From Acidimicrobiia bacterium (GTDB taxonomy: Bacteria > Actinomycetota > Acidimicrobiia > Acidimicrobiales > Bin134): a stretch of 64,000 bases of DNA. The position numbers and the translations under genes were made by a program. A model generated the notes under the pieces. It made no database searches. It was not told where the DNA came from and saw only the letters and a list, made by a program, of their open reading frames with translations. Numbering within the stretch: position 1 is the first letter of the stretch; each line of letters begins with the position of its first letter. The stretch spans positions 1 through 64,000 of the forward strand of contig VYEX01000020.1 of assembly GCA_009842675.1 (NCBI GenBank). The letters run 5' to 3'. Positions 9,376 through 18,960 of this stretch are shown here, one piece after another.

Positions 9376-10251
9376 GTGGTGGCAGAGTTCGTGGTGATCA
9401 CCGGGATGTCCGGAGCAGGCCGATCGCAGGCTGCCAACCATTTCGAAGACCTGGGCTGGTACGTGGTCGACAATCTGCCCCCGGCTCTGCTGCCCAAGGT
9501 GCGGGAGTTCGCCGATGCCCCCGACAGCGGCATCTCCCGAGTGGGCCTGGTACTGGGGCTGAACTTGTACCACGAGGAGGTGGTCCCCGCGCTGGCTGCG
9601 CTCCAGGATTCAGCCGAGGGTTCGGTCCGAATCCTGTTCCTCGATGCCTCCACTCCGGAGTTGGTGAAGAGGTTTGAGAGCACCAAGCGCCGCCATCCGT
9701 TCGCGGGGGACTCGCCCATGGGTGTATCCGAGGCCATTGAAGCCGAGCGGGAGGCGCTCGGCTATCTCCGCAGCGAGGCCGACGTGGTGGTGGATACCTC
9801 CGAATACAGCATCTACCAGCTCAACCGCTTCATTGATGAGGTGTTCGAGTTGGACGCGGGGCCGGAGTCGGTTACCACCCGCATCATGTCGTTCGGCTTC
9901 AAGAACGGCATCCCACTTGATGCCGACCTGGTGTTGGACTGCCGCTTCTTGCCCAATCCCTACTGGGTGGAAGAGCTCCGCCCGCTCACCGGCCAGCACG
10001 AGGCGGTCAAGGATTTCCTTCTCAACGGCCAGCCCATGGCTGAGACGTTTCTCCAGAAGACCGAGGATCTGCTGAAGCTCCTGGTGCCCGCCTATGTGAG
10101 AGAGGGCAAGTCATATCTCACCATCGCCTTCGGCTGCACCGGAGGCCGCCACCGCTCGGTGTTCGTGGCCGAGGACATCAACCAACGCCTCACCGAAGAC
10201 CCCGAACTCGGCGTTCGCCCCCTCATTACGCACCGGGACCTCGACAGCTAG
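9376..10251 (+). CDS. rapZ: RNase adapter protein RapZ (YvcJ-family nucleotide-binding protein)
   Basis: MVAEFVVITGMSGAGRSQAANHFEDLGWYVVDNLPPALLPK; C-terminal YLTIAFGCTGGRHRSVFVAE; likely GTG start. Confidence 0.95.
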   Translation: MVAEFVVITGMSGAGRSQAANHFEDLGWYVVDNLPPALLPKVREFADAPDSGISRVGLVLGLNLYHEEVVPALAALQDSAEGSVRILFLDASTPELVKRFESTKRRHPFAGDSPMGVSEAIEAEREALGYLRSEADVVVDTSEYSIYQLNRFIDEVFELDAGPESVTTRIMSFGFKNGIPLDADLVLDCRFLPNPYWVEELRPLTGQHEAVKDFLLNGQPMAETFLQKTEDLLKLLVPAYVREGKSYLTIAFGCTGGRHRSVFVAEDINQRLTEDPELGVRPLITHRDLDS

Positions 10252-10274
10252 CCCGAAGGGCGGCAGAGCAGCGC

Positions 10275-11297
10275 TCAGACAGCGTCCCGAAATTTGGCCA
10301 CCATTGCTTCACTGGCCTCCCACAGCTTGGTCCCGTTTACAGGGTCGGCGGCAGGGTCCGACACCGGCTTGTGATTCATCAGGTGGAGGTACATCCCGGT
10401 GGTCGTACCCGCGTCGGGTGCGCAGCACAGGTAGATGATCGGCGCGATGGCCTTCTCAGGAGACCGGAAGAACAACCGCAGAACCGGGCTGACGATGGGC
10501 TTCAGCAGCGTTGGCGCGTCTCGGGCGATGTTGGTGGCCACCCCGCCCGGGCACAAGGCGTGCACGGCCACCTCTGTGCTTTCGTTCTGGTTTAGGCGGT
10601 ACGACAGCTCGGTGGCATAGGTGCACAGCACCAGCTTGCTGAGTCCGTAGTGCTGCATGCTCTCTTTGATCCCGTATTCGGCGTACACACCGAGGCGATC
10701 GAAATCGATGGCTTCAGCGGAGCGGTGCGATTCCGATGAGACGAACACGATCCTCGGTGGTTCCTCTCCCTGCTTCGCAGGCCGAATGACGCTGTCCGTC
10801 AACCACCGATCGATCATCACGCGGTTGGCCAGGAAGTGAACGGCGAACATGATGTCGAACCCCTGCGCCGACTGTCTGGAGGTGGGCGCCATCAGACCGG
10901 CGTTCAGGAGGGCGATGTCGATGCTGACACCGTTTTCCTTCAGCTGGTCGCAGCAGCGATGGACCGAGCGGAGATCGGCCAGGTCCACCTCGACCATCTC
11001 GACGGTGTCGGAACCTGACGCCTGCTTGACTTCATCGCAGACCTCAGCCCGACCGGGGCGGCAGGCCAGGATCATGTTGCCGCCGCGCCGGGCCAAGTCG
11101 ATGGCGGCAGCTCGGCCCAATCCACTGTTGGCCCCGGTCACCAAACATGTCTTGCCGTCGATCCGTACATCATCGGAAACCGATTCAACGTCAGGTGCCT
11201 TCGAATTGCGCAAATCGCGCACCGCGGCAACCACAGCGCTGGCGATGTTGCCCATCCGGGCCTTTTGACTCATGGCAGAAGGTACCCCGCTAGCCAC
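10275..11297 (-). CDS. Short-chain dehydrogenase/reductase (retinol dehydrogenase/protochlorophyllide reductase-like)
   Basis: TGANSGLGRAAAIDLARRG, LNAGLM; active-site region YGLSKL. Confidence 0.88.
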   Translation of the reverse strand: MASGVPSAMSQKARMGNIASAVVAAVRDLRNSKAPDVESVSDDVRIDGKTCLVTGANSGLGRAAAIDLARRGGNMILACRPGRAEVCDEVKQASGSDTVEMVEVDLADLRSVHRCCDQLKENGVSIDIALLNAGLMAPTSRQSAQGFDIMFAVHFLANRVMIDRWLTDSVIRPAKQGEEPPRIVFVSSESHRSAEAIDFDRLGVYAEYGIKESMQHYGLSKLVLCTYATELSYRLNQNESTEVAVHALCPGGVATNIARDAPTLLKPIVSPVLRLFFRSPEKAIAPIIYLCCAPDAGTTTGMYLHLMNHKPVSDPAADPVNGTKLWEASEAMVAKFRDAV

Positions 11298-11330
11298 CGG
11301 AATATGGGAATTCGACGCTGGCCGCTTGGC

Positions 11331-12560
11331 CTACTCGAAGGGGATGTCATAGGCCTCCCGATAGGCCGCGAAGGTCTCATCCATAGCCTGCTGGCTCAAC
11401 CCGAAGTGTTCGAGCCGATAGTTGTGCTTTCCGAAGCGGTTCTGTGGATTAGCGGCTGCGTACTGCTCGGCCAATTCTTTGGCCTCGTCGTCGAATTCGA
11501 CTGCGGCCACCTCAAAGATCCGCCGAAGCTGGGCGATTGGATCACGGATCAGGTCGTAATAGGAGACATCCACGAATCGGCCTTCTGGTGTCTCCGCCCG
11601 GGTCTTCATGGCCCACTCGACCATCCGGTGTGTCTTGTCACACCAGTGCCGGCCAATTTCTTCCGGATCGACATGGTCGCTGAACATGCCCCGGCCATGA
11701 GCCACCATGCTGCAAAAGGAGGAGACGGCAACCCGGGGATCGCGGTGGGTCTGTACGACGGTGACACCTTCGAACACCTTCAGCAGCACGTCTAGATACT
11801 CCAGGTGATGCGGAGTCTTGATAACCCATGCGGTCGCCGGTTGCTGCCAGGTCAGCACCTTCAAGACTCGGCGGAAGTACTCGTAGGTCGCGGTGTGGTC
11901 TTGGTTTTGGAGCCAGCGGGAATAGCTGGGAACGTGCAGGATGGCCTCGGCCGACTGGCTCATGAAGTTGAGGTCGAGCAGCAAGACATCTTCCTCAGGC
12001 TGCTCGCGGTCGACGGGGTGTACCGCCATGAAGTCAGGGGACAGGTAGGAAATCGTCCGTTCGGCCAGCATCGCCCGTCGCTTGCGAGCTCGCTCGGCGC
12101 GTTCGGCCGAATCGGTCGCCGCCACCGGCATCAGCGCCTCTAACCCGGAAATGCCCCGAATCTCCGGGTGGGAATAGAGGAGCCGGTGAAGGAGCGTTGT
12201 GCCAGTGCGCTGAAGCCCGGTGATGGCGATGACAGGCCCGAGGTCGATGTCGTCGATTTCAGGATGCCGTCTGAGGAGGTCCTGAATGCGCAGCCGCTGG
12301 ATTAGCGCCCCGGCGAGCCGGGATTTCTGGACTATCCGGCCAGTCGGAGTAAGTCGAGCTTCGTTGTTGATCGACTCCACAAGTACTTGGAGTGCCTCCA
12401 GGTGGCCGTCGTCGCCGAAGTCGGAGAGCCCGGTCTTGCGCTTGGCATGCTTGGTGAGCTTGTCGACATCCAAGCGACCCGAGGACCCGGCGCGGCCCAG
12501 CCGGTTGAAGACCCAAACCGGAACCGGCCGATACGGGTTCTGGTAGTCGGTGGAGGTCAA
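11331..12560 (-). CDS. Sulfotransferase family protein
   Basis: ITGLQRTGTTLLHRLLYSHPEIRG (PAPS 5'-phosphosulfate loop) and VVQTHRDPRVAVSS. Confidence 0.88.
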   Translation of the reverse strand: MTSTDYQNPYRPVPVWVFNRLGRAGSSGRLDVDKLTKHAKRKTGLSDFGDDGHLEALQVLVESINNEARLTPTGRIVQKSRLAGALIQRLRIQDLLRRHPEIDDIDLGPVIAITGLQRTGTTLLHRLLYSHPEIRGISGLEALMPVAATDSAERAERARKRRAMLAERTISYLSPDFMAVHPVDREQPEEDVLLLDLNFMSQSAEAILHVPSYSRWLQNQDHTATYEYFRRVLKVLTWQQPATAWVIKTPHHLEYLDVLLKVFEGVTVVQTHRDPRVAVSSFCSMVAHGRGMFSDHVDPEEIGRHWCDKTHRMVEWAMKTRAETPEGRFVDVSYYDLIRDPIAQLRRIFEVAAVEFDDEAKELAEQYAAANPQNRFGKHNYRLEHFGLSQQAMDETFAAYREAYDIPFE

Positions 12561-12564
12561 GCCA

Positions 12565-13749
12565 CTAGTCCCGCAGGCTGCTCAACGGCACCACCCGGCA
12601 CTGGGGCTGGGGGTGTTCGGCGGCTCTTACCCATCGAAACGACATGGTCCCGAGCGAGTGGCCTGCGGTTTCGATCCAGTTGGGCAGGCCGGGATTCTCA
12701 TGGGCCACTATCAGGCGCACGGACCCGTCGGCTTCGTAATGGGCCAAATGGCCGTTGGTGTGGATCGTGTAATGGCGGTAGTCCAGTGATTCCAACCAGT
12801 AGTTGCTGAGCTGGAAGTTCCAGTATTCGCATTCGGGGGGAGTGGCTTCGATTACCAGCGCCTCGTCGGACTTGAGGGCCCAGTGGCTGTGGTAGTAGGT
12901 GATGTTGGGATCGCCGCCGGCGGCCAGCGACACATCCGGATCGAACAGCGGCAGTTGGTTGCTGTGCTTGGAAAAGTCGCGGGCCCATTTGGTGAACAGC
13001 AGGGGAGCACCCATCACCAGCGCCCCGACGTTCTTCAAGCCATCATCGAGCGCCCGGGCCGTCAGATGAGAGGGTTGGCGCTCCTCGGGGGCACAGTTGA
13101 TGCGCTCGATGGTCAGCTCAGCGGGGATTTCCGTCTGGCGGTCGGCGAAGGTCTGGCGCACCACCAACGTGCCGGTCTCGGGCGTCATCGGCAGCCAGTT
13201 GCCTTGTTGGGGGGTGCTGCTCAGTATCAGCTCGAAACACCCGTCGGCATCCATCTCGATCTGGTCGGCTTCGATATGGCCCGTGGGGGGAAGGCCGCCA
13301 CCCTGGCCGTAGTTGCCCGACTGGGTTCCGATGCTCAGATAGGCGATGTTGTTGCGTCGCCCGGTGATCTTGTAGTCGTAGCTCCCGTCCAGCGCGGCGG
13401 TGTAGTAGTAGTTGTCGGGGTTGTCGGCCCCCAGCTTGGTGGTCTCGTTGGCCACGCGATGCATGACCGGCGCCTTGGGGTCGGCGTGCTCGACGAATGC
13501 CATCAGGCCAGCCCGGGCGAGGCGGCTCAAGTGCCGATAGCCTTCCGCTTGGCTGAAGGGGTCGCGGGGCGCGCCGGGGAAGTTCATTGCCGCTCCCGCC
13601 GCCTTCAATGAGTCGCAGAACTCCTCCCAAGCTTTGCCGCTGACAACCCGTTGTTCGGCCACGTCGTCGAGGGTTTTGCCCCGCATCTTCCGAACCAGAA
13701 GGGAGATTCGTCGAAACAAGCCGAGCAGTCGTATGGCGAGCCGTCGCAT
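12565..13749 (-). CDS. DUF1214-type domain protein
   Basis: 394 aa; NPDNYYYTAALDGSYDYKITGRR... and YWNFQLSNYWLESLDYRH..HTNGHLA typical of the DUF1214 family often adjacent to sulfotransferases (family call from memory). Confidence 0.65.
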   Translation of the reverse strand: MRRLAIRLLGLFRRISLLVRKMRGKTLDDVAEQRVVSGKAWEEFCDSLKAAGAAMNFPGAPRDPFSQAEGYRHLSRLARAGLMAFVEHADPKAPVMHRVANETTKLGADNPDNYYYTAALDGSYDYKITGRRNNIAYLSIGTQSGNYGQGGGLPPTGHIEADQIEMDADGCFELILSSTPQQGNWLPMTPETGTLVVRQTFADRQTEIPAELTIERINCAPEERQPSHLTARALDDGLKNVGALVMGAPLLFTKWARDFSKHSNQLPLFDPDVSLAAGGDPNITYYHSHWALKSDEALVIEATPPECEYWNFQLSNYWLESLDYRHYTIHTNGHLAHYEADGSVRLIVAHENPGLPNWIETAGHSLGTMSFRWVRAAEHPQPQCRVVPLSSLRD

Positions 13750-13802
13750 GGCGACTGTCTAGCGATGGGCACAGACCGTCGGCAACACGGGTCCAGCACA
13801 CT

Positions 13803-14819
13803 ATGGCCTACTTGAACAATGATGGCCCGGTGAGATTCGGGCTGCTGCTGACCTCGGTGCATGACCGATCAGTGCCGGCCAGCCAACAGATTGCGGAACA
13901 CCGCGAGCTGATCTCTGCGGCTGTGGATCACGGGTTCGACCTGGTGGTAGCAGGCCAGCACTTCGCTGCTCCTACGCTCCGCTACCTCCAGCCCGTTCCG
14001 TATCTGACCTCGATAGCCATGACCTTCCCATCGGTAAGCGTCGCCACCGGTGTCCTGCTGTTACCCCTGCTCCATCCCGTCGGTGTCGCCGAGGAAATGG
14101 CGACGATGGATGCGGTAACTGGCGGGAGGGCGATCATGGGCGTGGGCATCGGCTACAGGCAAGACGAGTTTGACGCCTTCGGCATCGACCGCACGACACG
14201 AACCGCGCGATTTGAGGAGTCGCTGGAGATCATCCGAGCACTGTGGACTGGTCAGCCTCTGACCCACCATGGCCGATTCTTCCAGTTCGACAACGTCGAG
14301 CTCTCCACCCTCCCCGGCCAGCAACCAAATCCTCCGATCTGGGTCGGGGCCCAAGTGGAGGCGTCGGTGCGGCGGGCCGCCCGGGCCGGCGATGCTTGGT
14401 ACGCCGCCCCCTTCCCGTCTCACCGAGATCTCATCGACCTCTACCAGGTGTATCTGGAAGAGCGGGCGGCCCACGGCAGTCGGGCACTGACCGCCATCCC
14501 GGTCCGCCGGGAGGTCTACATCGCCGATAGTCCCGACGAGGCCGAAGCGGCGGTGTCGGCGGGGGCGTCGTCGCGCTATGGCACCTACCGCTCGTGGGGG
14601 CTCGACGTCGACGACGGTCTCGGGCGCAGCGATTGGCTGGACAACCGGTTCGTACTCGGCACGCCATCCGATGTGGCCGAGGGGCTCTCTCACCTCATGG
14701 ATCAGGTCGAGCACTCGCACTTCGTCTACAAGCCGCAGTGGCCCGGACACGACCACGCCCACGCCATGGCGCAGCTCGAGCGGTTCGGCGCTGAGGTGAT
14801 ACCGCTATTGTCAGCCTGA
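13803..14819 (+). CDS. LLM-class flavin-dependent oxidoreductase
   Basis: Luciferase-like fold: VAGQHFAAPTLRYLQPVPYLTSIAM, GRAIMGVGIGYRQDEFDAFGID. Confidence 0.88.
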   Translation: MAYLNNDGPVRFGLLLTSVHDRSVPASQQIAEHRELISAAVDHGFDLVVAGQHFAAPTLRYLQPVPYLTSIAMTFPSVSVATGVLLLPLLHPVGVAEEMATMDAVTGGRAIMGVGIGYRQDEFDAFGIDRTTRTARFEESLEIIRALWTGQPLTHHGRFFQFDNVELSTLPGQQPNPPIWVGAQVEASVRRAARAGDAWYAAPFPSHRDLIDLYQVYLEERAAHGSRALTAIPVRREVYIADSPDEAEAAVSAGASSRYGTYRSWGLDVDDGLGRSDWLDNRFVLGTPSDVAEGLSHLMDQVEHSHFVYKPQWPGHDHAHAMAQLERFGAEVIPLLSA

Positions 14820-14824
14820 CATTT

Positions 14825-15760
14825 ATGGGACTGGACAGTGCCCCACATCGCGTGCCTCGAATCGGCCTCTGCCTGCCCTACGAGGGCTCGGCGACGGCGC
14901 AAGACATCGTCGATGTGGCCCAAGCGGCGGAGGCCGGCGGCTTGGACTCGGTGTGGGTGGGTGACCACGTCGCCTTCCCGGTGGAGTTCACCTCCCAAAA
15001 TCCGACGATGGCCGACGGCAAATACCCATACCCCACCGACAATCCCCGATTGGAGGCCCTGACCACCCTGGCCTATGTCGCTGGGGCAACATCCAACATC
15101 AAACTCTTGGTCAACGCCTGCGTGTTGCCCCAGCGGAATCCCGTGATCGTCGGAAAGGCCGTGGCCACCCTCGACTTCCTGTCAGGGGGGAGGGTGATAT
15201 TCGGCGTCACTCTGGGGTGGCTTCGCGAGGAGTTTGACGCCCTCGGTGCCGACTACGGCCGCCGACGGCAGCTTCTGGAGGACGGCATCGAGATTCTGCG
15301 CACGCTGTGGGAGCAAGACCAGCCCTCCTATGAGGGGGAGACATATTCGTTCTTGCCTCTCAACATGCGGCCCAAGCCCGTCCAGTCGCCGGTGCCCATC
15401 TTCGTGGGAGGCCACTCACGACCAGCGCTCCGCCGTGCTGCGGCAATGGGGGACGGCTGGCTGGCCTCCCGGATGACCCCGGCAATTCTGGGGGACTACG
15501 TGAGCTTCCTGCGGGAGGAGCGCAAGCATTCGCCCCGAGCCGACCAGCCGTTTACCGTGGCCACCACTTGTCCCGCGGCGGTCGGGAGCCACAATCCGAA
15601 TGTGCTCGACGTCACCAATCAAGACGCCACGCTGAGCACCCTGGCGGCGCTGGGCGAAGCCGGGGCCGATCTGATCAACATGGTGGTCGGCTCCTATGAC
15701 CCCGCCGAGACCCGGGAAGCCGCCGAAGCCCTGGGCCAGTACTGCGGTCCAGATTGCTAG
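14825..15760 (+). CDS. LLM-class F420/flavin-dependent oxidoreductase
   Basis: VWVGDHVAFPVEF, LDFLSGGRVIFGVTLGWLREEFDALGADYGRR. Confidence 0.9.
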   Translation: MGLDSAPHRVPRIGLCLPYEGSATAQDIVDVAQAAEAGGLDSVWVGDHVAFPVEFTSQNPTMADGKYPYPTDNPRLEALTTLAYVAGATSNIKLLVNACVLPQRNPVIVGKAVATLDFLSGGRVIFGVTLGWLREEFDALGADYGRRRQLLEDGIEILRTLWEQDQPSYEGETYSFLPLNMRPKPVQSPVPIFVGGHSRPALRRAAAMGDGWLASRMTPAILGDYVSFLREERKHSPRADQPFTVATTCPAAVGSHNPNVLDVTNQDATLSTLAALGEAGADLINMVVGSYDPAETREAAEALGQYCGPDC

Positions 15761-16962
15761 GGATCAGGCCGAGCCGCCACCCCAGCCTCAAGCATGGCGG
15801 CGATCTCCTCGGGGCTGTAGCCCGCCTCGGCCAGGATCTCCTCGCTGTGTTGGCCCAGCACCGGTGGGGGGCCGGAGATTGCACCGGGGGTGTCGCGCAG
15901 GCCGATTACTGGACCCAACTGCGGGATCTCACCCAAAGTGGCGTGTTCCACCGATTGCACTAGTCCGGCCTGCTTCACCTGGGGGTGGTTGAGGATCTGA
16001 GAGAACGTGTGGACCGGCCCGAACAGTCCCCGGTGCTGGTTGAACGACTCCTCCCACTCGGCGCTGGTCCGGGTGATGAAGATGCGCTGCAGGTACTCGG
16101 TGAGCTCGGCCCGGGCGTCCACCCGTTGCTGGTTGGTCGAATACCGTTCGTCGGTGGCCAGTTCCGGCTCGCCGATGGACCGGCAGAAGCGCTCCCACCC
16201 GTCGGCACCGCCCCAAACGCCGGTCACCACGTATCCGTCGGCGGTTTGGAACGCCTCATAGGGCACCACCACGCTGTGGGCGCTGCCGTGGCGCTCCGGG
16301 TCCTCGCCATCTACCCAATGTGAGGCCAGCCGGGTGGTCAGCGACGACATTAAGGCGAAGAGCATCGAGACGTCGATGAGCTGGCCCTTCCCGGTTTGCT
16401 GTCGGGCAAACAGGCCGAGCATGGCGGCTTGGGCGCTGACCAGAGCTCCGGTGAAGTCGGCCATGGGAACCCCTACCAGGTTGGGCCCGCGGTCGGGCTC
16501 TCCGGTTACCGACATGACTCCTGAGACCGCCTGAACCACCGGGTCGGTGCCCGGATAGGGGGCTAAGGGTCCATCAGGTCCGAAAGCGGTCAGGGAGACA
16601 TACACAATCTGGTCGTTGATGGCCGACAAATCGTCGTACCCGATGCCGATCTCGTCGGCAACGCCGGGCCGGTAGCTGGTGACCACCACGTCGGCAGTGG
16701 CGGCCAGGCGGTGGACCACCTCAAGCCCCTGGGGTTTGCGCATGTCGAGAGCGAGGCTGCGCTTGCCTCGGTTCCAGATGAGGAACAGCGCGCTCTCCCC
16801 GTCGATGAACGCAGTGCCGACGCCGCGGGCGCCATCGCCGCGGGGAAGGCTCTCAACCTTGATGATGTCGGCCCCATAATCGCCCAGAATCATGGTGCCG
16901 TAAGGGCCGGCCATGTGGCGGGTGAAGTCCAGGACGCGGATGCCGTCGAGGGGCCTCGTCAT
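15757..16962 (-). CDS. CaiB/BaiF family class III CoA-transferase
   Basis: LDGIRVLDFTRHMAGPYGTMILGDYGADIIKVE, RGKRSLALDMRKPQG. Confidence 0.93.
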   Translation of the reverse strand: MTRPLDGIRVLDFTRHMAGPYGTMILGDYGADIIKVESLPRGDGARGVGTAFIDGESALFLIWNRGKRSLALDMRKPQGLEVVHRLAATADVVVTSYRPGVADEIGIGYDDLSAINDQIVYVSLTAFGPDGPLAPYPGTDPVVQAVSGVMSVTGEPDRGPNLVGVPMADFTGALVSAQAAMLGLFARQQTGKGQLIDVSMLFALMSSLTTRLASHWVDGEDPERHGSAHSVVVPYEAFQTADGYVVTGVWGGADGWERFCRSIGEPELATDERYSTNQQRVDARAELTEYLQRIFITRTSAEWEESFNQHRGLFGPVHTFSQILNHPQVKQAGLVQSVEHATLGEIPQLGPVIGLRDTPGAISGPPPVLGQHSEEILAEAGYSPEEIAAMLEAGVAARPDP

Positions 16963-18146
16963 CTGGATCCTCCTGAGAGATCTTCTCCGACGAGATGGTC
17001 CAAGCCGACCTCGGCCAGAATTTCGTCGGTGTCGCTGCCGAGATCGGGGGGTGGCGGCAAGTCGGAAAGGCTGGGTTGAGCGGCCTCATCGGGATTCGAT
17101 GAGAGTTGCACCGGTGAAGCCGCCATTTGGACCCGCCCTCCTGGCACCTCGGTTCCTCTGAGCACTCGGTTGACTTGGGCGTGCTCGCTGTTAACGGCTT
17201 CGTCGAGGGTCAGAATGGGGGCGAACGGTATTTCGGCCTCGTCGAGGAGGCGGGTCCAGTCGTCGAATGATCGGCGGCTGATGGCGTCTGCGATCAGGGG
17301 AAACTCGTCGTCGTATCCGAAGTCCATGCTGTGGGTCCACTCACCCCGTGCGCTGAGATGATCCAAGCCGGTCAAGTCGCAGAATCGCTCCCAGGCAACC
17401 TTCTCCAGCGGGCAAATGAGAAGCGCCCGGAGGTCGGAGGTGGCATACATGGAGTAGCGCGACCCGAGGGCTCGGTATTCGTGCCAGGGCTCGTCGTTGT
17501 TGACCCAGGTGTTCACGTCGCGCCAGTTCCACCACAGCGCGGTATTCCAAATCGAGGTGTGCACGAACTGGGGCCCGCCGCCCCGGTCTCGCTTCACAAT
17601 GGCGGCCAGCACCCCCATGGCGCCGAAGACGCCGGCCAGCAGTACGCCGGCCGATCGCCACCCGACCTGGGTCTGGGGATGGCCGTCGTTCCAATCCACT
17701 TCCACCCGGCCGGCCAGCGCATCCATGTTCTGGCCGTGCGCCTTGTACTCGGCCCACGGTCCCGTCAGCCCGTAACCCGAGATCACGCAGTACACCAGTT
17801 GCGGGTTGGCCTCCAGCAGGGTGTGGAAGTCGAGGCCCCGGCGTACGGCGTCCTTCGGACGAGAGCCAACGATCACCGCGTCGGCCCAGGCGGTGACCCC
17901 CGCCACCACATCGCTCCAGTGGGGCGACCGGGTGCTGATCGCAATGCTGCGGGTGCCGGGATTGAGGGCCAAATGCAGATCGCTGATCCCGGCGATCTTG
18001 GGCTCGTTTCCTCGGTTGCCGTCGCCCTGAACTGGGTGTTCGACCTTGATGACATCAGCACCCATCTCCACCAGCAGGTGAGAGGCAAGCGGCCCAGACA
18101 TATGGGTGGAGAAGTCCACGATGCGAAGCGGCTCCGATTGGGTCAT
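16959..18146 (-). CDS. CaiB/BaiF family class III CoA-transferase
   Basis: MTQSEPLRIVDFSTHMSGPLASHLLVEMGADVIKVEHP; start placed inside the longer ORF to 18296. Confidence 0.92.
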   Translation of the reverse strand: MTQSEPLRIVDFSTHMSGPLASHLLVEMGADVIKVEHPVQGDGNRGNEPKIAGISDLHLALNPGTRSIAISTRSPHWSDVVAGVTAWADAVIVGSRPKDAVRRGLDFHTLLEANPQLVYCVISGYGLTGPWAEYKAHGQNMDALAGRVEVDWNDGHPQTQVGWRSAGVLLAGVFGAMGVLAAIVKRDRGGGPQFVHTSIWNTALWWNWRDVNTWVNNDEPWHEYRALGSRYSMYATSDLRALLICPLEKVAWERFCDLTGLDHLSARGEWTHSMDFGYDDEFPLIADAISRRSFDDWTRLLDEAEIPFAPILTLDEAVNSEHAQVNRVLRGTEVPGGRVQMAASPVQLSSNPDEAAQPSLSDLPPPPDLGSDTDEILAEVGLDHLVGEDLSGGSR

Positions 18147-18153
18147 GTCAGGT

Positions 18154-18960
18154 CTATCCGAGGATGGCCAGCATTTGGCGGGACTGGCACAGCAGGGTTC
18201 CGTCGGGAGCCCAGATGTCGAGATCCCAGTCCAGATAGCCGCCCCGCACCAGACCAGTGCGCGACCGCAACAGCACCATGTCGTCAGCGTCCACATTCGA
18301 CAGATCGGCTCGGAAGTGGGTGGTGTGGTCCAGCGTGGCGGTGGTGTGCATGTGGTCGAGCCGGGCCCACCAGCCCATCATTCCGATGTCGCCGATCATC
18401 AGCAGGCCTGGGGCGTCGATGGGGCGGGCTTGGGCAAAGCCAGCCCACCCCACCCGCTCCATGGGACCGTCCGGCGCGGTGAACGGCTTGGGGCCTAGGC
18501 GATCCTGCATCACGACGTTGTCGCCGTAGGGAAAAGCGAACTCTGGAATGTAGCCGTCGTTTTTCCGCTCCGCGGTGGGAGGTTGCACCTGGGGCGTAGG
18601 CATCTCGTTGAAATCGGGGCTGGGCCGGTCGGTGGCGAAGCTGGCCAGTGCAGTGGCGATCAACTTGCCGTCCTGATCGATCCGAGCCGCCGCGCTGATT
18701 AGCGTCCTCCCGGTCCGAAGCACCTCGGTTGTCACCTCGTAGTCGCCCTCGCCGGGGGCTCGCAGCAGGTGGGCGGTAAACGAGAGAGGCCGATACTGCG
18801 GGTCGGTGACGACGGCGGCAAGCCCGGCGAACAACTGAGCCTCTACCAGCCCAGCGGGGACGCGCCCGGAGGCCATCCACGACGGGGGAGTGGCGGTTCG
18901 GAACCGGCCGTCGCCCAACGGCGTGTGGGCGATGGCCTCGTCAAATGAAGCTGCGGTCAC
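18154..18960 (-). CDS. Acyl-CoA thioesterase-like (TesB-type hotdog) protein
   Basis: 268 aa with two hotdog-like halves; WMASGRVPAGLVEAQLFAGL and DHTTHFRADLSNVDADDMVLLRSRTGLVRGGYLDWDLDIWAPDGTLLCQSRQ. Confidence 0.75.
   Translation of the reverse strand: MTAASFDEAIAHTPLGDGRFRTATPPSWMASGRVPAGLVEAQLFAGLAAVVTDPQYRPLSFTAHLLRAPGEGDYEVTTEVLRTGRTLISAAARIDQDGKLIATALASFATDRPSPDFNEMPTPQVQPPTAERKNDGYIPEFAFPYGDNVVMQDRLGPKPFTAPDGPMERVGWAGFAQARPIDAPGLLMIGDIGMMGWWARLDHMHTTATLDHTTHFRADLSNVDADDMVLLRSRTGLVRGGYLDWDLDIWAPDGTLLCQSRQMLAILG

Noticed and set aside
17331-18482. 383-aa plus-strand ORF
   Set aside because: Antisense to the CaiB/BaiF transferase and thioesterase genes, with no family motif.
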